A stretch of DNA of 50,031 nucleotides from Nitrospira sp. (GTDB lineage Bacteria > Nitrospirota > Nitrospiria > Nitrospirales > Nitrospiraceae), in contig JAOUPN010000002.1 in assembly GCA_029879905.1 (NCBI GenBank), forward strand, positions 1-50,031. The letters run 5' to 3'. Position numbers and translations under genes: made by a program. The notes below the pieces were generated by a model that searched no databases, was not told the origin of the DNA, and saw only the letters and a program-made list of their open reading frames with translations. Below are positions 27,184-35,099 of the stretch, one piece after another. Each line of letters opens with the position of its first letter. Position 1 is the stretch's first letter.

Positions 27184-27708
27184 ATGTTAAAAATCGCCAA
27201 GCTCGGAAATCCGATCCTTCGAAAAGTGGCTGCTCCCGTCGATCCCAAGACGATCAAGTCCTTTGAGCTGCAACAGCTGATCGATGATATGTTTGAAGTC
27301 ATGTATGATGAACCTGGTATCGGATTGGCTGCGCCTCAGGTCTCACGTTCGATTCAGTTGGTCGTGATGGGGTGCAAGGACGACGGCGGTTTTCCCGAAA
27401 CCGTGCTGATCAACCCATCCATCGTCTATTACGGTCCGGAACAGGTGGAAAACTGGGAAGGCTGTTTGAGCGTCGATGGGTTGCGGGGAAAGGTCACCAG
27501 ACCGTCGGTGGTACGGGTGAAGGGGTTGGACCGGAGAGGCAAGCCTCTTGACTTTGAGGCGGACGGTCTTTTTGCCGTCTGTATCCAACATGAACTTGAT
27601 CATTTGATCGGGAAAGTGTTTCTGGACCGAATGAAAGACATGTCGACCCTGACGCAACTCCACGAATTCAAACAATATTGGCAAAAAGAGCCGACGAACG
27701 TCATCTAA
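27184..27708 (+). CDS. def: Peptide deformylase
   Basis: The enzyme has 174 residues from ATG 27184 and removes the N-formyl group from nascent proteins. The three motifs are complete: GIGLAAPQV, EGCLSVDG (metal-binding Cys) and QHELDHLIG (HExxH). The upstream in-frame extension to 27145 is not needed. Cytoplasmic, iron- or zinc-dependent. The partner gene fmt, often adjacent, is absent; the ABC exporter follows after 22 bases. Confidence 0.95.
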   Translation: MLKIAKLGNPILRKVAAPVDPKTIKSFELQQLIDDMFEVMYDEPGIGLAAPQVSRSIQLVVMGCKDDGGFPETVLINPSIVYYGPEQVENWEGCLSVDGLRGKVTRPSVVRVKGLDRRGKPLDFEADGLFAVCIQHELDHLIGKVFLDRMKDMSTLTQLHEFKQYWQKEPTNVI

Positions 27709-27730
27709 TGCTTGCCTTGCCGAATCGCTC

Positions 27731-29455
27731 GTGAAATCCCTTCTTCGCGTTCTGCGTTATCTCCAGCCGCATCGGCCCCTTGCCGGGCTCACTCTGCTGT
27801 GCGCAGCCTGCGCGACCGCCATGGAGTTAGTGCCTCCCTGGGTGATCAAGATCGTCATCGATGATGTAATCCAAGCCAAACAGATGGCGCTCTTGCCAGG
27901 GGCGCTGAGTCTGTTGGTGGGCGCGTACGTATTGAAAAACCTCTTCGCCTCGCTTCGGATCAGGCTCAATAATCGGCTGGAGCAGACGGTGGTTCATGAC
28001 TTGCGCAGGCATATTTTTGCTGCGCTGCAACGGCTGTCCTTGAGTTACTTCGAGAATCGTTCGACCGGCGAAATTATGTCGCGGGTGACCAACGACACCG
28101 AACATGTCGAGCGAATTTTTATCGATGGGCTTGAGGGAACGATCACCGCGGCGCTGACATTGATCGGCATTACGATCATGTTGTTCACGCTCAACTGGAA
28201 GCTGGCGGTCTTGTCTCTTCTGCCCATTCCCTTGTTGATGGTATCGGCAAGCTGGTTTACTTCCAAGGCGCATGGGTACTATCGTCAGATTCGCAAGAAC
28301 TCCGCAGATCTCAGCGGGTATTTACAGGATGCGTTGTCCGGTATCAGGGAAACCATGGGGTTTATGCAGCAAGACCATGAACGGGCGAGATTCGACCGGT
28401 TGAGTAAGACCTACAGTGATGCAAATTTGAAGGCCATGGTCCTGTGGTCGGTCTATTCGCCTGGCATGATGTTGTTGGGAGCATGCGGCACCGTACTGAT
28501 CATGTGGTTCGGTGCAGGTGAAGTGACTGAAGGCCGACTCACCATCGGAGAGTTGGTCCTGTTTCTGTCGTATCTCGCGCTGTTCTATGTACCGATCAAT
28601 CAGATTCACTCGGTCAATCACATGCTGCAGCATGCCTTGGCGGCCAGTGATCGAGTATTTGAGGTGCTGGATGCGGTTCCTGATGTGGCGGATCGTCCTA
28701 GTGCGGTCACTCCGGTGAACCGGATGCGCGGGGTTGTTCGGTTTGATCAGGTGGACTATCACTATCGATCGGATGTGCCGGTCCTGAAAAACCTCTCGTT
28801 TTCCCTCGGTGCGGGAGAACGTGTGGCATTGGTCGGACCAAGTGGGGCGGGGAAGAGCACGTTGCTCAAGCTCCTGATGCGTTTCTACGATGCAAAAGGC
28901 GGAACGGTGTCGATTGATGGACAGGATATCCGCGATCTGCCGTTGGCCTATCTTCGACGGCAGATCGGATTCGTCCAGCAAGAGCCGTTTTTGTTCAATG
29001 GGACGATACGGGAAAATCTGTTATACGGCGATCTCGAAGCCGGAGAGGACCAGTTGGAGCGGGCGGCGAAGGCTGCACGGGCACATGACTTCATTATGGC
29101 GCTGCCGGAGGGGTACGACACCTGGATCGGAGAGCGGGGTGTCAAATTATCGGTCGGCCAAAAACAGCGACTGTCGATCGCCCGGGTACTCTTGAAGGAT
29201 CCACCCATCGTGATCTTCGACGAAGCCACGTCCAATATTGATACGGAAACGGAAGTCAAAATTCGCGAAGCGCTGATCGAGCTGACCACCGGACGGACGA
29301 CGATGATCATTGCACATCGACTCTCTACGCTCCATGATGTGGATCGTATACTTGTCATCGACGGCGGTCGGTTGGTCGAGGATGGTACGCATGACGGTCT
29401 GCTTGCCCGTGGTGGTGTCTATGCGGGGCTGTATGAAGCACAATTTCAGACGTGA
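27731..29455 (+). CDS. MsbA-type ABC exporter (fused permease-ATPase)
   Basis: This 574-residue half-transporter has a GTG start. Six transmembrane helices (residues 15-300) include the ABC exporter block RSTGEIMSRVTNDTEHVERI. The ATPase domain has Walker A GPSGAGKST, Q-loop FVQQEPFLF, signature LSVGQKQR (Val for Gly in the second position), Walker B PIVIFDEATSNID and H-loop AHRLST. It functions as a homodimer exporting lipid A-core (MsbA), other lipids or drugs. No lpxK is adjacent to settle the substrate. It starts 22 bases after def. Confidence 0.9.
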   Translation: MKSLLRVLRYLQPHRPLAGLTLLCAACATAMELVPPWVIKIVIDDVIQAKQMALLPGALSLLVGAYVLKNLFASLRIRLNNRLEQTVVHDLRRHIFAALQRLSLSYFENRSTGEIMSRVTNDTEHVERIFIDGLEGTITAALTLIGITIMLFTLNWKLAVLSLLPIPLLMVSASWFTSKAHGYYRQIRKNSADLSGYLQDALSGIRETMGFMQQDHERARFDRLSKTYSDANLKAMVLWSVYSPGMMLLGACGTVLIMWFGAGEVTEGRLTIGELVLFLSYLALFYVPINQIHSVNHMLQHALAASDRVFEVLDAVPDVADRPSAVTPVNRMRGVVRFDQVDYHYRSDVPVLKNLSFSLGAGERVALVGPSGAGKSTLLKLLMRFYDAKGGTVSIDGQDIRDLPLAYLRRQIGFVQQEPFLFNGTIRENLLYGDLEAGEDQLERAAKAARAHDFIMALPEGYDTWIGERGVKLSVGQKQRLSIARVLLKDPPIVIFDEATSNIDTETEVKIREALIELTTGRTTMIIAHRLSTLHDVDRILVIDGGRLVEDGTHDGLLARGGVYAGLYEAQFQT

Positions 29456-29465
29456 GGAGAATGGG

Positions 29466-29699
29466 GAAGGCTGAGGTCAAGGTTAAGGCTAAGGTCGAGG
29501 TTGGGAATCAGGGCAAGGGGAAGGTCAAGGCTAAGGATCAGGTTGAGGCCAGGAAACAATCAAGATGACAAATCAGTCTGTATTAATGCTCAACCTTAGC
29601 CTGAATCGTAACCTTCGAAATTAACCTTAACCTTGGCTTTGACCTCAGCTTGTTGGAATCTTCGCCTCCACCTCAACCTGAACCATAGTCTCAGCCTTC
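29466..29699. repeat. Hexad array with long inverted arms (RAGGYT family)
   Basis: The left arm (29466-29553) is built of degenerate 6-base words such as GAGGTC, AAGGTT, AAGGCT and AAGGTC. After a spacer of about 36 bases, the right arm (29590-29699) is the reverse complement in character (AACCTT, AGCCTG, ACCTTG, CCTCAA). The two arms can form an imperfect hairpin over 80 bp long. No gene lies in the gap 29456-29785. Confidence 0.85.
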
Positions 29700-29785
29700 T
29701 TAAACCCTTTCAGTCGATCCTGCGGTTGCGGGTATCGACGACAGACCGTTATACTTTCACACACGAATAAGGGAGTGCGCAGATT

Positions 29786-29980
29786 ATGGTGCTGATTCAC
29801 GAAAGTGATCCTCTCGATGACGAACATGCGACGGGGCGGTTCTACCATGTGTGCCAGGGGCGGATCGATCGTACCCCGTTGAATTTGCCGAAAGAAGATC
29901 AACCCTACGAATGTCCGCGTTGTGGGATTGACCTTGAAGCGGAAGACTTCTTCATGGCGCTTCAGAAAGGATCGGTATAA
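29786..29980 (+). CDS. Small hypothetical protein with CPRC motif
   Basis: This 64-residue protein has CPRC near residue 43 and a lone Cys near residue 23, suggesting a minimal metal site. It is acidic at the start and has no membrane segment. Another small CxxC protein follows after five bases, so the two are probably co-expressed. Function unknown. Confidence 0.6.
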   Translation: MVLIHESDPLDDEHATGRFYHVCQGRIDRTPLNLPKEDQPYECPRCGIDLEAEDFFMALQKGSV

Positions 29981-29985
29981 GACTC

Positions 29986-30195
29986 ATGTCTGGAAGTATA
30001 GGGAGAAAGACGGTCGGGGTGTCGCGAGGCCTGATGATGTTGTGCGAGACCTGTTATGCGCAGGTGGTGAATGAAAAATTAACGGATGCAAAAAACTTCG
30101 TGGCAGACTTTGAATCGTTGCTTGATAGTATCTGTCCGGGCTGCACGGACATTAATCGTCCGCTTGTGGACGATATGGCGGGAAGCGGGGAGTAA
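29986..30195 (+). CDS. Small zinc-binding hypothetical protein
   Basis: This 69-residue ORF has CETC and CPGC about 30 residues apart, a typical four-cysteine zinc or rubredoxin-like knuckle. The true start may be ATG 30034 or 30037, since GCGAGG lies just before them and the preceding residues look non-coding. No known family is recognised. It follows the CPRC protein directly. Confidence 0.6.
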   Translation: MSGSIGRKTVGVSRGLMMLCETCYAQVVNEKLTDAKNFVADFESLLDSICPGCTDINRPLVDDMAGSGE

Positions 30196-30203
30196 ATAAA
30201 GGC

Positions 30204-30224
30204 GTGAAACGTGAAAGGTGAATG
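30204..30224. repeat. Short heptad array GTGANNN, three units
   Basis: Three in-phase heptads (GTGAAAC, GTGAAAG, GTGAATG) lie immediately after the stop codon of the zinc-binding protein. The same word family occurs at four other loci in the window. Confidence 0.7.
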
Positions 30225-30277
30225 GGAGTTGGGAAATGTAAAACCCGAAGCATCAAACGCGTAGCGATGAAATATCG

Positions 30278-30595
30278 CTATGTGCACTCCTTCCCGTTGA
30301 AGTACATGCAGGTTGATTCGCCGGACTTGACCTTCCAGGTTTTGATCACCGGGATTTCGTTCTCACCCTTCACTTCGACGACGAAATCTACCAACCCGGA
30401 GACTGGTAATTTCTCCATGTGGGGCCGCGCCGCTTCCGGAACGTCGATATAGAATACGCCACCGAGTTGGGAAATCAGGATGCGGTGGTTGTCCGTATCG
30501 ATATAAATTACAGGGCTATAGTAGCTTTTGTCGACGGCGAAACTCGTGCCGGCCATGACGGCACTCAAGAATATCGCGAGAACAATCGTGCGCAT
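30278..30595 (-). CDS. Small secreted protein, hypothetical
   Basis: The protein has 105 residues from ATG 30595 with a clean signal peptide (MRTIVLAIFLSAVMAGTSFA-VD). GAGGG lies six bases upstream. The mature 85 residues look like a single beta-rich domain ending in two cysteines (STCMYFNGKEC) that could form a disulfide. A longer frame to 30847 is an artefact of reading through a genomic repeat. Likely periplasmic; function unknown. Confidence 0.75.
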   Translation of the reverse strand: MRTIVLAIFLSAVMAGTSFAVDKSYYSPVIYIDTDNHRILISQLGGVFYIDVPEAARPHMEKLPVSGLVDFVVEVKGENEIPVIKTWKVKSGESTCMYFNGKECT

Positions 30596-30772
30596 GCGAG
30601 TACCCTCGTTGATGATTGAACCATCGACCCGCGCATTATCGCACTCACGCCCGGAGAAGAAAACCGGAAAAACGGGATTATCCAAGATTCTGTAGTTGAA
30701 CGGTGCGGGTGCAAGCGAGCATTCAGAATCTCTTGCAAGATAGAAAGATACTGGAGTCATACAGGGCGGTGG

Positions 30773-30845
30773 GTCATGCCCGCGGAAGCGGGCATCCAGG
30801 TATTTCGGACATGCTGGACTCCCGCTAGAAACACGCGGGAATGAC
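30773..30845. repeat. REP-type palindromic repeat
   Basis: GTCATGCCCGCGGAAGCGGG starts at 30773 and ATCCAG follows. A divergent partner arm follows, with CCCGCTAGAAACACGCGGGA and ATGAC, ending at 30845. This is the widespread repeat whose translation reads LDARFRGHD in spurious ORFs. The first arm is the hairpin CCCGC-GGAA-GCGGG; the second is a related hairpin. It lies between the secreted protein and JAMM gene. Confidence 0.85.
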
Positions 30846-30878
30846 AAGATGGCCAGTGGTCAACTGTGGAATTCTGTA

Positions 30879-31388
30879 TTACCGAACAGTAAAGGCAGCG
30901 GGGGACACTTGGCCGGACTTGATCCAATAGTTTTTGACATCCGGCGTCTGATTCATGAGGGAAACCAGGAGATAGGACGGCATCGGCAGGTTGATCTTGG
31001 GCCAAATTTCTTCGTAGTCGGTCGCGATTTTGATGTCGGTAACGGACGGACGTGCCGGATCATGCGGGTGGGAATGGTAGACCACTTGTAATTCAAGCCC
31101 TTGGTTACGCATATCTTTCTTCGCGGCGGAGAAGTCCTGCATGTCCATGACAAAGGCGATCTCGGCCCGTTCCTCCGGCGACAGCCGCTCCAAATGGGCG
31201 ACTTTGGCCGGATCGAATGCGGAGAGGTTTTGTGCCCCTTCTAGGGCGACGATATTTCTGATCCGGTAGATCTTGCTGACGGTGTTGCCGGTTCCGGCCA
31301 GTAGCCCGCAACATTCATGCGGCGCAAGCTCCCGCGCATGCGCGATCATGTCGTCGAGAATCTGTTGGGGAATGACGAGGTCGCTCAC
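30879..31388 (-). CDS. JAMM/MPN+ metalloprotease (Mec-like, sulfur-carrier processing)
   Basis: This 169-residue protein has a GTG start. The complete JAMM zinc site is visible: E25 (PHECCGLL), H105 and H107 (YHSHPHD), S115 and D118 (PSVTD). In the Mec/CysO system such an enzyme releases cysteine from the C-terminus of the carrier protein. In other systems (QbsD, HcyD) it trims residues after the GG motif. The neighbouring E1 enzymes and ThiS/MoaD-like carriers make the sulfur-carrier role far more likely than a ubiquitin-type one. An insertion at residues 55-95 is larger than in Mec. Last gene of the minus-strand cluster. Confidence 0.9.
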   Translation of the reverse strand: MSDLVIPQQILDDMIAHARELAPHECCGLLAGTGNTVSKIYRIRNIVALEGAQNLSAFDPAKVAHLERLSPEERAEIAFVMDMQDFSAAKKDMRNQGLELQVVYHSHPHDPARPSVTDIKIATDYEEIWPKINLPMPSYLLVSLMNQTPDVKNYWIKSGQVSPAAFTVR

Positions 31389-31398
31389 TCTATAAGCC

Positions 31399-31495
31399 CA
31401 GGTTAAGATTGAGGTTAAGGTTAAGGTTAAGGTCGTTGAGTTGAGGAGCGCTTGAGCCCTATTTCCCTCAGCCTTGACCTGAGCCTTAGCCTTTC
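31399..31495. repeat. Hexad array with inverted arms
   Basis: The left arm (31399-31443) has words GGTTAA, GAGGTT, AAGGTT, AAGGTT, AAGGTC. After a short spacer the right arm (31468-31495) reads CAGCCTTGACC then TGAGCCTTAGCC. It fills the gap between the first E1 gene and the JAMM gene and could form a hairpin in the cluster's transcript. Confidence 0.85.
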
Positions 31496-31502
31496 AATGG
31501 TG

Positions 31503-32306
31503 TCATATCGTGCAGGTGACAGCGTAGTCCCCACCGAGGTCTGTGATCTTCGGGTTTGGTCCGCAGAGGGGGCATGCGGGGTCTTTGGGCCTGCCGACCT
31601 TGCGAAACTTCATGTCGAGCGCGTCATAGATCACCAGCTTGTCGGCGATGGTTTCACCGATGCCGAGAATTTCCTTGATGGCTTCGGAGGCTTGCAAGAT
31701 CCCCATGGTCCCGGCTAAGACACCCAAGACTCCTGCCTCTTGGCAATTGGGGACCAATCCGGCAGGCGGCGGTTCCGGATACAGGCAACGGTAGCAGGGG
31801 TACCCTTGATGCGGCTTGATTGCCGTCAGCTGGCCTTCGAAACGGAACATGCTGGCAGAAATCAGCGTCTTCTTGGCAAAGAAACAGGCATCGTTCACCA
31901 GGAACCGTGTGGTGAAATTGTCGGATCCATCGAGCACGATATCGTACTGTGAGATGAGTGGAAGAATATTATCCGCATCGACCAGCTGATGGTAGGCGTT
32001 GACCGTAATCTCGGGGTTGATTGCGGAGAGCGTCTGCTTGCCGGATTCAACTTTCGGCTTTCCCAGCGTGGCGGTCGAGTGCATGACCTGCCGTTGCAGA
32101 TTGGACAGGTCGACCACATCGCCATCGACGAGACCAATAGTCCCGATGCCTGCGGCGGCCAGATAGAGGCCGGCAGGAGATCCCAGGCCTCCCGCACCGA
32201 CGAGTAGCACTTTCGCGCGCTTCAACTTCAGTTGGCCCTTGCCGCCGACATCCTGGAGGATAATGTGACGGCTATAACGTTCGATTTCTGAGTCGGTCAG
32301 TTCCAT
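31503..32306 (-). CDS. moeB: MoeB/ThiF-family E1-like adenylyltransferase
   Basis: This 267-residue enzyme has an N-terminal helix (ELTDSEIERYSRHI) and nucleotide-binding GAGGLGSPAGLYLAAAG. Two Cys pairs, CYRC and CPLC, bind zinc, and the active-site type cysteine sits in PNCQEAGVLG. Such enzymes adenylate the C-terminal Gly-Gly of ThiS/MoaD-like carriers before sulfur transfer. It has no rhodanese domain, unlike MoeZ, so sulfur must come from another protein. It is one of two paralogous E1 genes in the cluster; the other is at 34204. Which carrier it charges cannot be told from sequence. Confidence 0.92.
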   Translation of the reverse strand: MELTDSEIERYSRHIILQDVGGKGQLKLKRAKVLLVGAGGLGSPAGLYLAAAGIGTIGLVDGDVVDLSNLQRQVMHSTATLGKPKVESGKQTLSAINPEITVNAYHQLVDADNILPLISQYDIVLDGSDNFTTRFLVNDACFFAKKTLISASMFRFEGQLTAIKPHQGYPCYRCLYPEPPPAGLVPNCQEAGVLGVLAGTMGILQASEAIKEILGIGETIADKLVIYDALDMKFRKVGRPKDPACPLCGPNPKITDLGGDYAVTCTI

Positions 32307-32314
32307 ATAACCCT

Positions 32315-32404
32315 GTGATCAGTGATTGGTGAAGGGTGACGAGTTAGAGGTTGAGGCGCAGTGATTTCCACGCTCTGATCACCCAGTACTCATCACACGT
32401 CACT
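32315..32404. repeat. Heptad array with inverted arms
   Basis: The left arm from 32315 has six phased heptads: GTGATCA, GTGATTG, GTGAAGG, GTGACGA, GTTAGAG, GTTGAGG. The right arm, read in reverse complement, gives GTGACGT, GTGATGA, GTACTGG, GTGATCA. It occupies the whole gap between the NIL-domain gene and the first E1 gene. Confidence 0.85.
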
Positions 32405-32408
32405 GTAT

Positions 32409-32657
32409 TTACTCCACGACATTCAATTCGATCGGATCAACGATGCAGCCTTTTGCGCGCAGACCTTCGATGGCACGTTCAATTTCCGCCGTATCACCGG
32501 ACAGTTCAAGGTCGACCCAGCCGGTGGTCTCACGCACATCGGCGCGGCGCACATTCGTAATGACCTTGTACTCGTGGCCGATCTGATAAATGATCGGCTC
32601 TTTCACTTTGTCTTCAGGGAAACGGACGTGGAATCGCAAATGTGATACGTGTGCCAT
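32409..32657 (-). CDS. NIL-domain protein
   Basis: This 82-residue protein matches the NIL domain: a small ferredoxin-like beta-alpha-beta fold with the N-I-L motif replaced by related residues (YKVITNVRRADVRETTGWVD, ELSGDTAEIERAIEGLRAKG). NIL domains occur in methionine ABC transporters and with sulfur-insertion enzymes for homocysteine formation. GGAGG lies just before the ATG. It sits two bases downstream of the MoaD-like carrier, so it probably binds a sulfur amino acid or assists carrier transfer. Confidence 0.85.
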   Translation of the reverse strand: MAHVSHLRFHVRFPEDKVKEPIIYQIGHEYKVITNVRRADVRETTGWVDLELSGDTAEIERAIEGLRAKGCIVDPIELNVVE

Positions 32658-32659
32658 GA

Positions 32660-32932
32660 TTAGCCTCCAGCGATGGCCGGCACGATCGAGACCTCGTCTC
32701 CGGTTTTTAACGCAGTGTTTTTGCCGTCAAGAAAGCGGATGTCTTCCTCGTTGACGTAAATGTTGACGAACCGGCGCAGTTCGCCGCTGTCGTCGCAGAG
32801 GCGTGCCTTGATGCCGGGATAAGACGCCTCCAGCGTGTCGACCAGATCGGTAATGGAACCGGCGGTGATGTCAACTTCGCCCTGGTTCTTCGTCAACGGC
32901 CTCAGCGGAGTCGGAATACGGACTTTAATCAT
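32660..32932 (-). CDS. MoaD/ThiS-family sulfur carrier protein
   Basis: This 90-residue beta-grasp protein ends in AIAGG, the Gly-Gly terminus that is adenylated by an E1 and converted to thiocarboxylate. Central blocks ([44 protein letters not shown]) match MoaD/CysO. It overlaps the threonine synthase stop by four bases (ATGA), indicating strict coupling. CysO-like use in amino acid synthesis is likelier than molybdopterin synthesis because no moaE or other moa genes are nearby. Confidence 0.9.
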   Translation of the reverse strand: MIKVRIPTPLRPLTKNQGEVDITAGSITDLVDTLEASYPGIKARLCDDSGELRRFVNIYVNEEDIRFLDGKNTALKTGDEVSIVPAIAGG

Positions 32933-34176
32933 GCGTCACCACCATTTCCCCCAAGTTGAAAGGTTTTTTCAAAAGCCACGAGGCTCGGTTGAATGCGGGT
33001 CGGCCGTCCGACGGCATCAATCACCGCCTCCTGTGTTTTTAATCCGTTGCCGGTGATGTACGCGACCGTAACCTCATCTTTCTTGATCAGGCCCTGTTTG
33101 ACCAATTTCTTCAGAACCCCGATCGTGACGCCCCCGGCGGTTTCGGCGAAAATACCTTCGGTCTGCGCCAGCAATTGAATGCCCTCGACCACTTCTTCGT
33201 CCGTCACCATGTCCATGGCGCCCTTGCTCTCAGAAACGGTCTTGAGTGCGTAATAGCCGTCGGCCGGATTACCGATTGCGAGCGATTTGGCGATCGTCTT
33301 GGGCTTGACCGGTTTGAAGAAATCGCGTCCGGCCTTGAATGCGGTGGAAATCGGCGAGCAGCCTTCGGCTTGGGCGCCGTTGACCTTCGTACGTACGTCG
33401 TCGATGAGCCCCACGGACTTCATTTCGTGCAGCCCCTTCCAGATTTTCGTCAGAAGGGAACCGGAGGCCATCGGGACGACGACTTGATCGGGAGTCTTCC
33501 ATCCCAATTGTTCGACCGTTTCAAAGGCGAGCGTTTTGGAGCCTTCTGCATAGTATGGGCGGATATTGATATTGACGAAGGCCCAGCCGTGCTCACCGGC
33601 GATTTCACTGCACAACCGATTGACATCATCGTAGTTGCCTTCCACTTCGACGACATTCGGCTTGTAGATCAAGTTGCCGAGCACCTTGGCGGCTTCAAGG
33701 TCGCCGGGAATGAAGACATAACAATGAAGATTGGCCGATGCGGCATGTGCCGACACCGAGTTGGCCAGGTTACCGGTCGAGGCGCAAGCCACGGTCTCGA
33801 ATCCCAATTCGCGGGCGCGGGTCAAGGCGACGGCGACGACACGATCCTTAAACGACAGGGTGGGGTGATTCACCGTATCATTCTTGATGTACAGGTTATC
33901 CAACCCAAGGTAGGCACCAAGATTTTTCGCCCGGACCAGCGGGGTGAATCCGGCATGTGGACCGACAAAATTGGTGCCCTCGACCGGCAGGAGATCGAGG
34001 TAGCGCCACATACTTTTGGGGCCGTCTTCGATTTTCTTGCGGGAGATGACCGCCTTGATTTCATCGTAGTTGTATTTCACTTCGAGCGGGCCGAAGCACA
34101 TCTCGCAGACGTGAATCGCTTTGGTCGGATATTCCTGTCCGCACTCGCGGCAGATCAGCGCTTTCATTTTGCTCAT
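32929..34176 (-). CDS. thrC: Threonine synthase
   Basis: This 415-residue PLP enzyme has an N-terminal zinc-ribbon-like segment (CREC, CEMC), the PLP lysine in TLSFKDR, the phosphate-binding ASTGNLANS and the family C-terminus. Threonine synthase converts O-phosphohomoserine to threonine. GAAGGTGG precedes the ATG. Placement between an E1 and a MoaD-like carrier, with a four-base overlap, raises the possibility that this homologue instead accepts sulfur (O-phosphohomoserine to homocysteine). That is inference; the sequence alone looks like an ordinary ThrC. Confidence 0.88.
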   Translation of the reverse strand: MSKMKALICRECGQEYPTKAIHVCEMCFGPLEVKYNYDEIKAVISRKKIEDGPKSMWRYLDLLPVEGTNFVGPHAGFTPLVRAKNLGAYLGLDNLYIKNDTVNHPTLSFKDRVVAVALTRARELGFETVACASTGNLANSVSAHAASANLHCYVFIPGDLEAAKVLGNLIYKPNVVEVEGNYDDVNRLCSEIAGEHGWAFVNINIRPYYAEGSKTLAFETVEQLGWKTPDQVVVPMASGSLLTKIWKGLHEMKSVGLIDDVRTKVNGAQAEGCSPISTAFKAGRDFFKPVKPKTIAKSLAIGNPADGYYALKTVSESKGAMDMVTDEEVVEGIQLLAQTEGIFAETAGGVTIGVLKKLVKQGLIKKDEVTVAYITGNGLKTQEAVIDAVGRPTRIQPSLVAFEKTFQLGGNGGDA

Positions 34177-34203
34177 GATTTCACCACCTTCGCCAATCGG
34201 TGA

Positions 34204-35016
34204 TTACGGATGCATCGCGCAGCCGGCATAGGGATCTCCATCGTCGAATAATTCGGTGATTGTCGGATGCTCTCCACACAAGACACAATCTGGATTGCGG
34301 CGGACCTTGATTTCTCGAAACCGCGTTGTTTTTGCGTCGAAGTCGAGCATGCGGTCGGTCAACGGCCGTCCGATGCCCAAGACGAGCTTCAACGCTTCCG
34401 TCGCCTGAATGGTGCCGATGATGCCGGCCAGGACGCCGATTACCCCGGCTTCTTGGCACGATGCCACCAGGCCCGGCGGCGGCGGTGTTTTAAACACACA
34501 TCGGTAGCAGGCCGATTGCTTGGGGATGATGGTCGTCACCCTCCCGTCGAACCGCAGAATGCCTCCGTGTACGAGCGGTTTGCCGGCGAAGAAACAGGCA
34601 TCATTGATCAGGAACTTCGCCGTGAAATTGTCGACGCCGTCGATCACGACGTCATACTCGGAGAAAATTTTGAGCGCGTTTCCGGCGGTCAGCCGTTCTT
34701 CATATGTTGATACGTGCACATCGGGATTCAATGCCTGGATCTTTTCTTTTCCCGACACCACCTTGGGCCGTCCGACATCCGTCGTATAGTGGAGAATCTG
34801 GCGTTGCAGGTTGGTCAGGTCCACGACATCGCTGTCGATGAGTCCGATCCGGCCGACTCCGGCCGCGGCCAAATAGAGGCCGGCCGGCGATCCCAACCCT
34901 CCGGCGCCGACCAGCAGAATCTTCGCCTTGGCGATCTTTTTCTGCCCCTTGCCGCCGACTTCCGGGAGGAGGATGTGCCGACTGTAGCGGTTGATTTGTT
35001 CGTCGGTGAATTCCAT
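34204..35016 (-). CDS. moeB: MoeB/ThiF-family E1-like adenylyltransferase, second copy
   Basis: This 270-residue paralogue of the 31503-32306 product shares the GAGGLGSPAGLYLAAAG nucleotide site, DVVDLTNLQRQ, the zinc pairs CYRC and CVLC and the cysteine block ASCQEAGVIG. There is no rhodanese domain. It lies 27 bases upstream of thrC and 81 downstream of the cysteine synthase gene, from which a heptad hairpin separates it. Two E1 copies alongside two carriers suggest one E1 per carrier. Confidence 0.92.
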   Translation of the reverse strand: MEFTDEQINRYSRHILLPEVGGKGQKKIAKAKILLVGAGGLGSPAGLYLAAAGVGRIGLIDSDVVDLTNLQRQILHYTTDVGRPKVVSGKEKIQALNPDVHVSTYEERLTAGNALKIFSEYDVVIDGVDNFTAKFLINDACFFAGKPLVHGGILRFDGRVTTIIPKQSACYRCVFKTPPPPGLVASCQEAGVIGVLAGIIGTIQATEALKLVLGIGRPLTDRMLDFDAKTTRFREIKVRRNPDCVLCGEHPTITELFDDGDPYAGCAMHP

Positions 35017-35025
35017 CGTCAGCCT

Positions 35026-35099
35026 GTGATCCGTGATCAGTGATGCGTGATGAGATTGTTAGTGAATTGCTTGATACTCATCACTCTTCACCCTTCACT
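35026..35099. repeat. Heptad array with inverted arms
   Basis: The left arm from 35026 is GTGATCC, GTGATCA, GTGATGC, GTGATGA. The right arm in reverse complement is GTGAAGG, GTGAAGA, GTGATGA. The arms flank about 15 bases, and the right arm runs into the cysteine synthase stop codon. Confidence 0.85.

Noticed and set aside
30596-30847. N-terminal extension of the secreted protein containing LDARFRGHD
   Set aside because: It is the translation of a REP-type repeat; the signal peptide and ribosome site place the start at 30595.
32660-32932. Molybdopterin synthase small subunit (moaD proper)
   Set aside because: No moaE or other molybdenum cofactor genes nearby, while amino-acid PLP enzymes and a JAMM protease are adjacent.
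33175-34203. 342-residue plus-strand ORF
   Set aside because: Antisense of thrC; long open frames opposite GC-rich genes are common.
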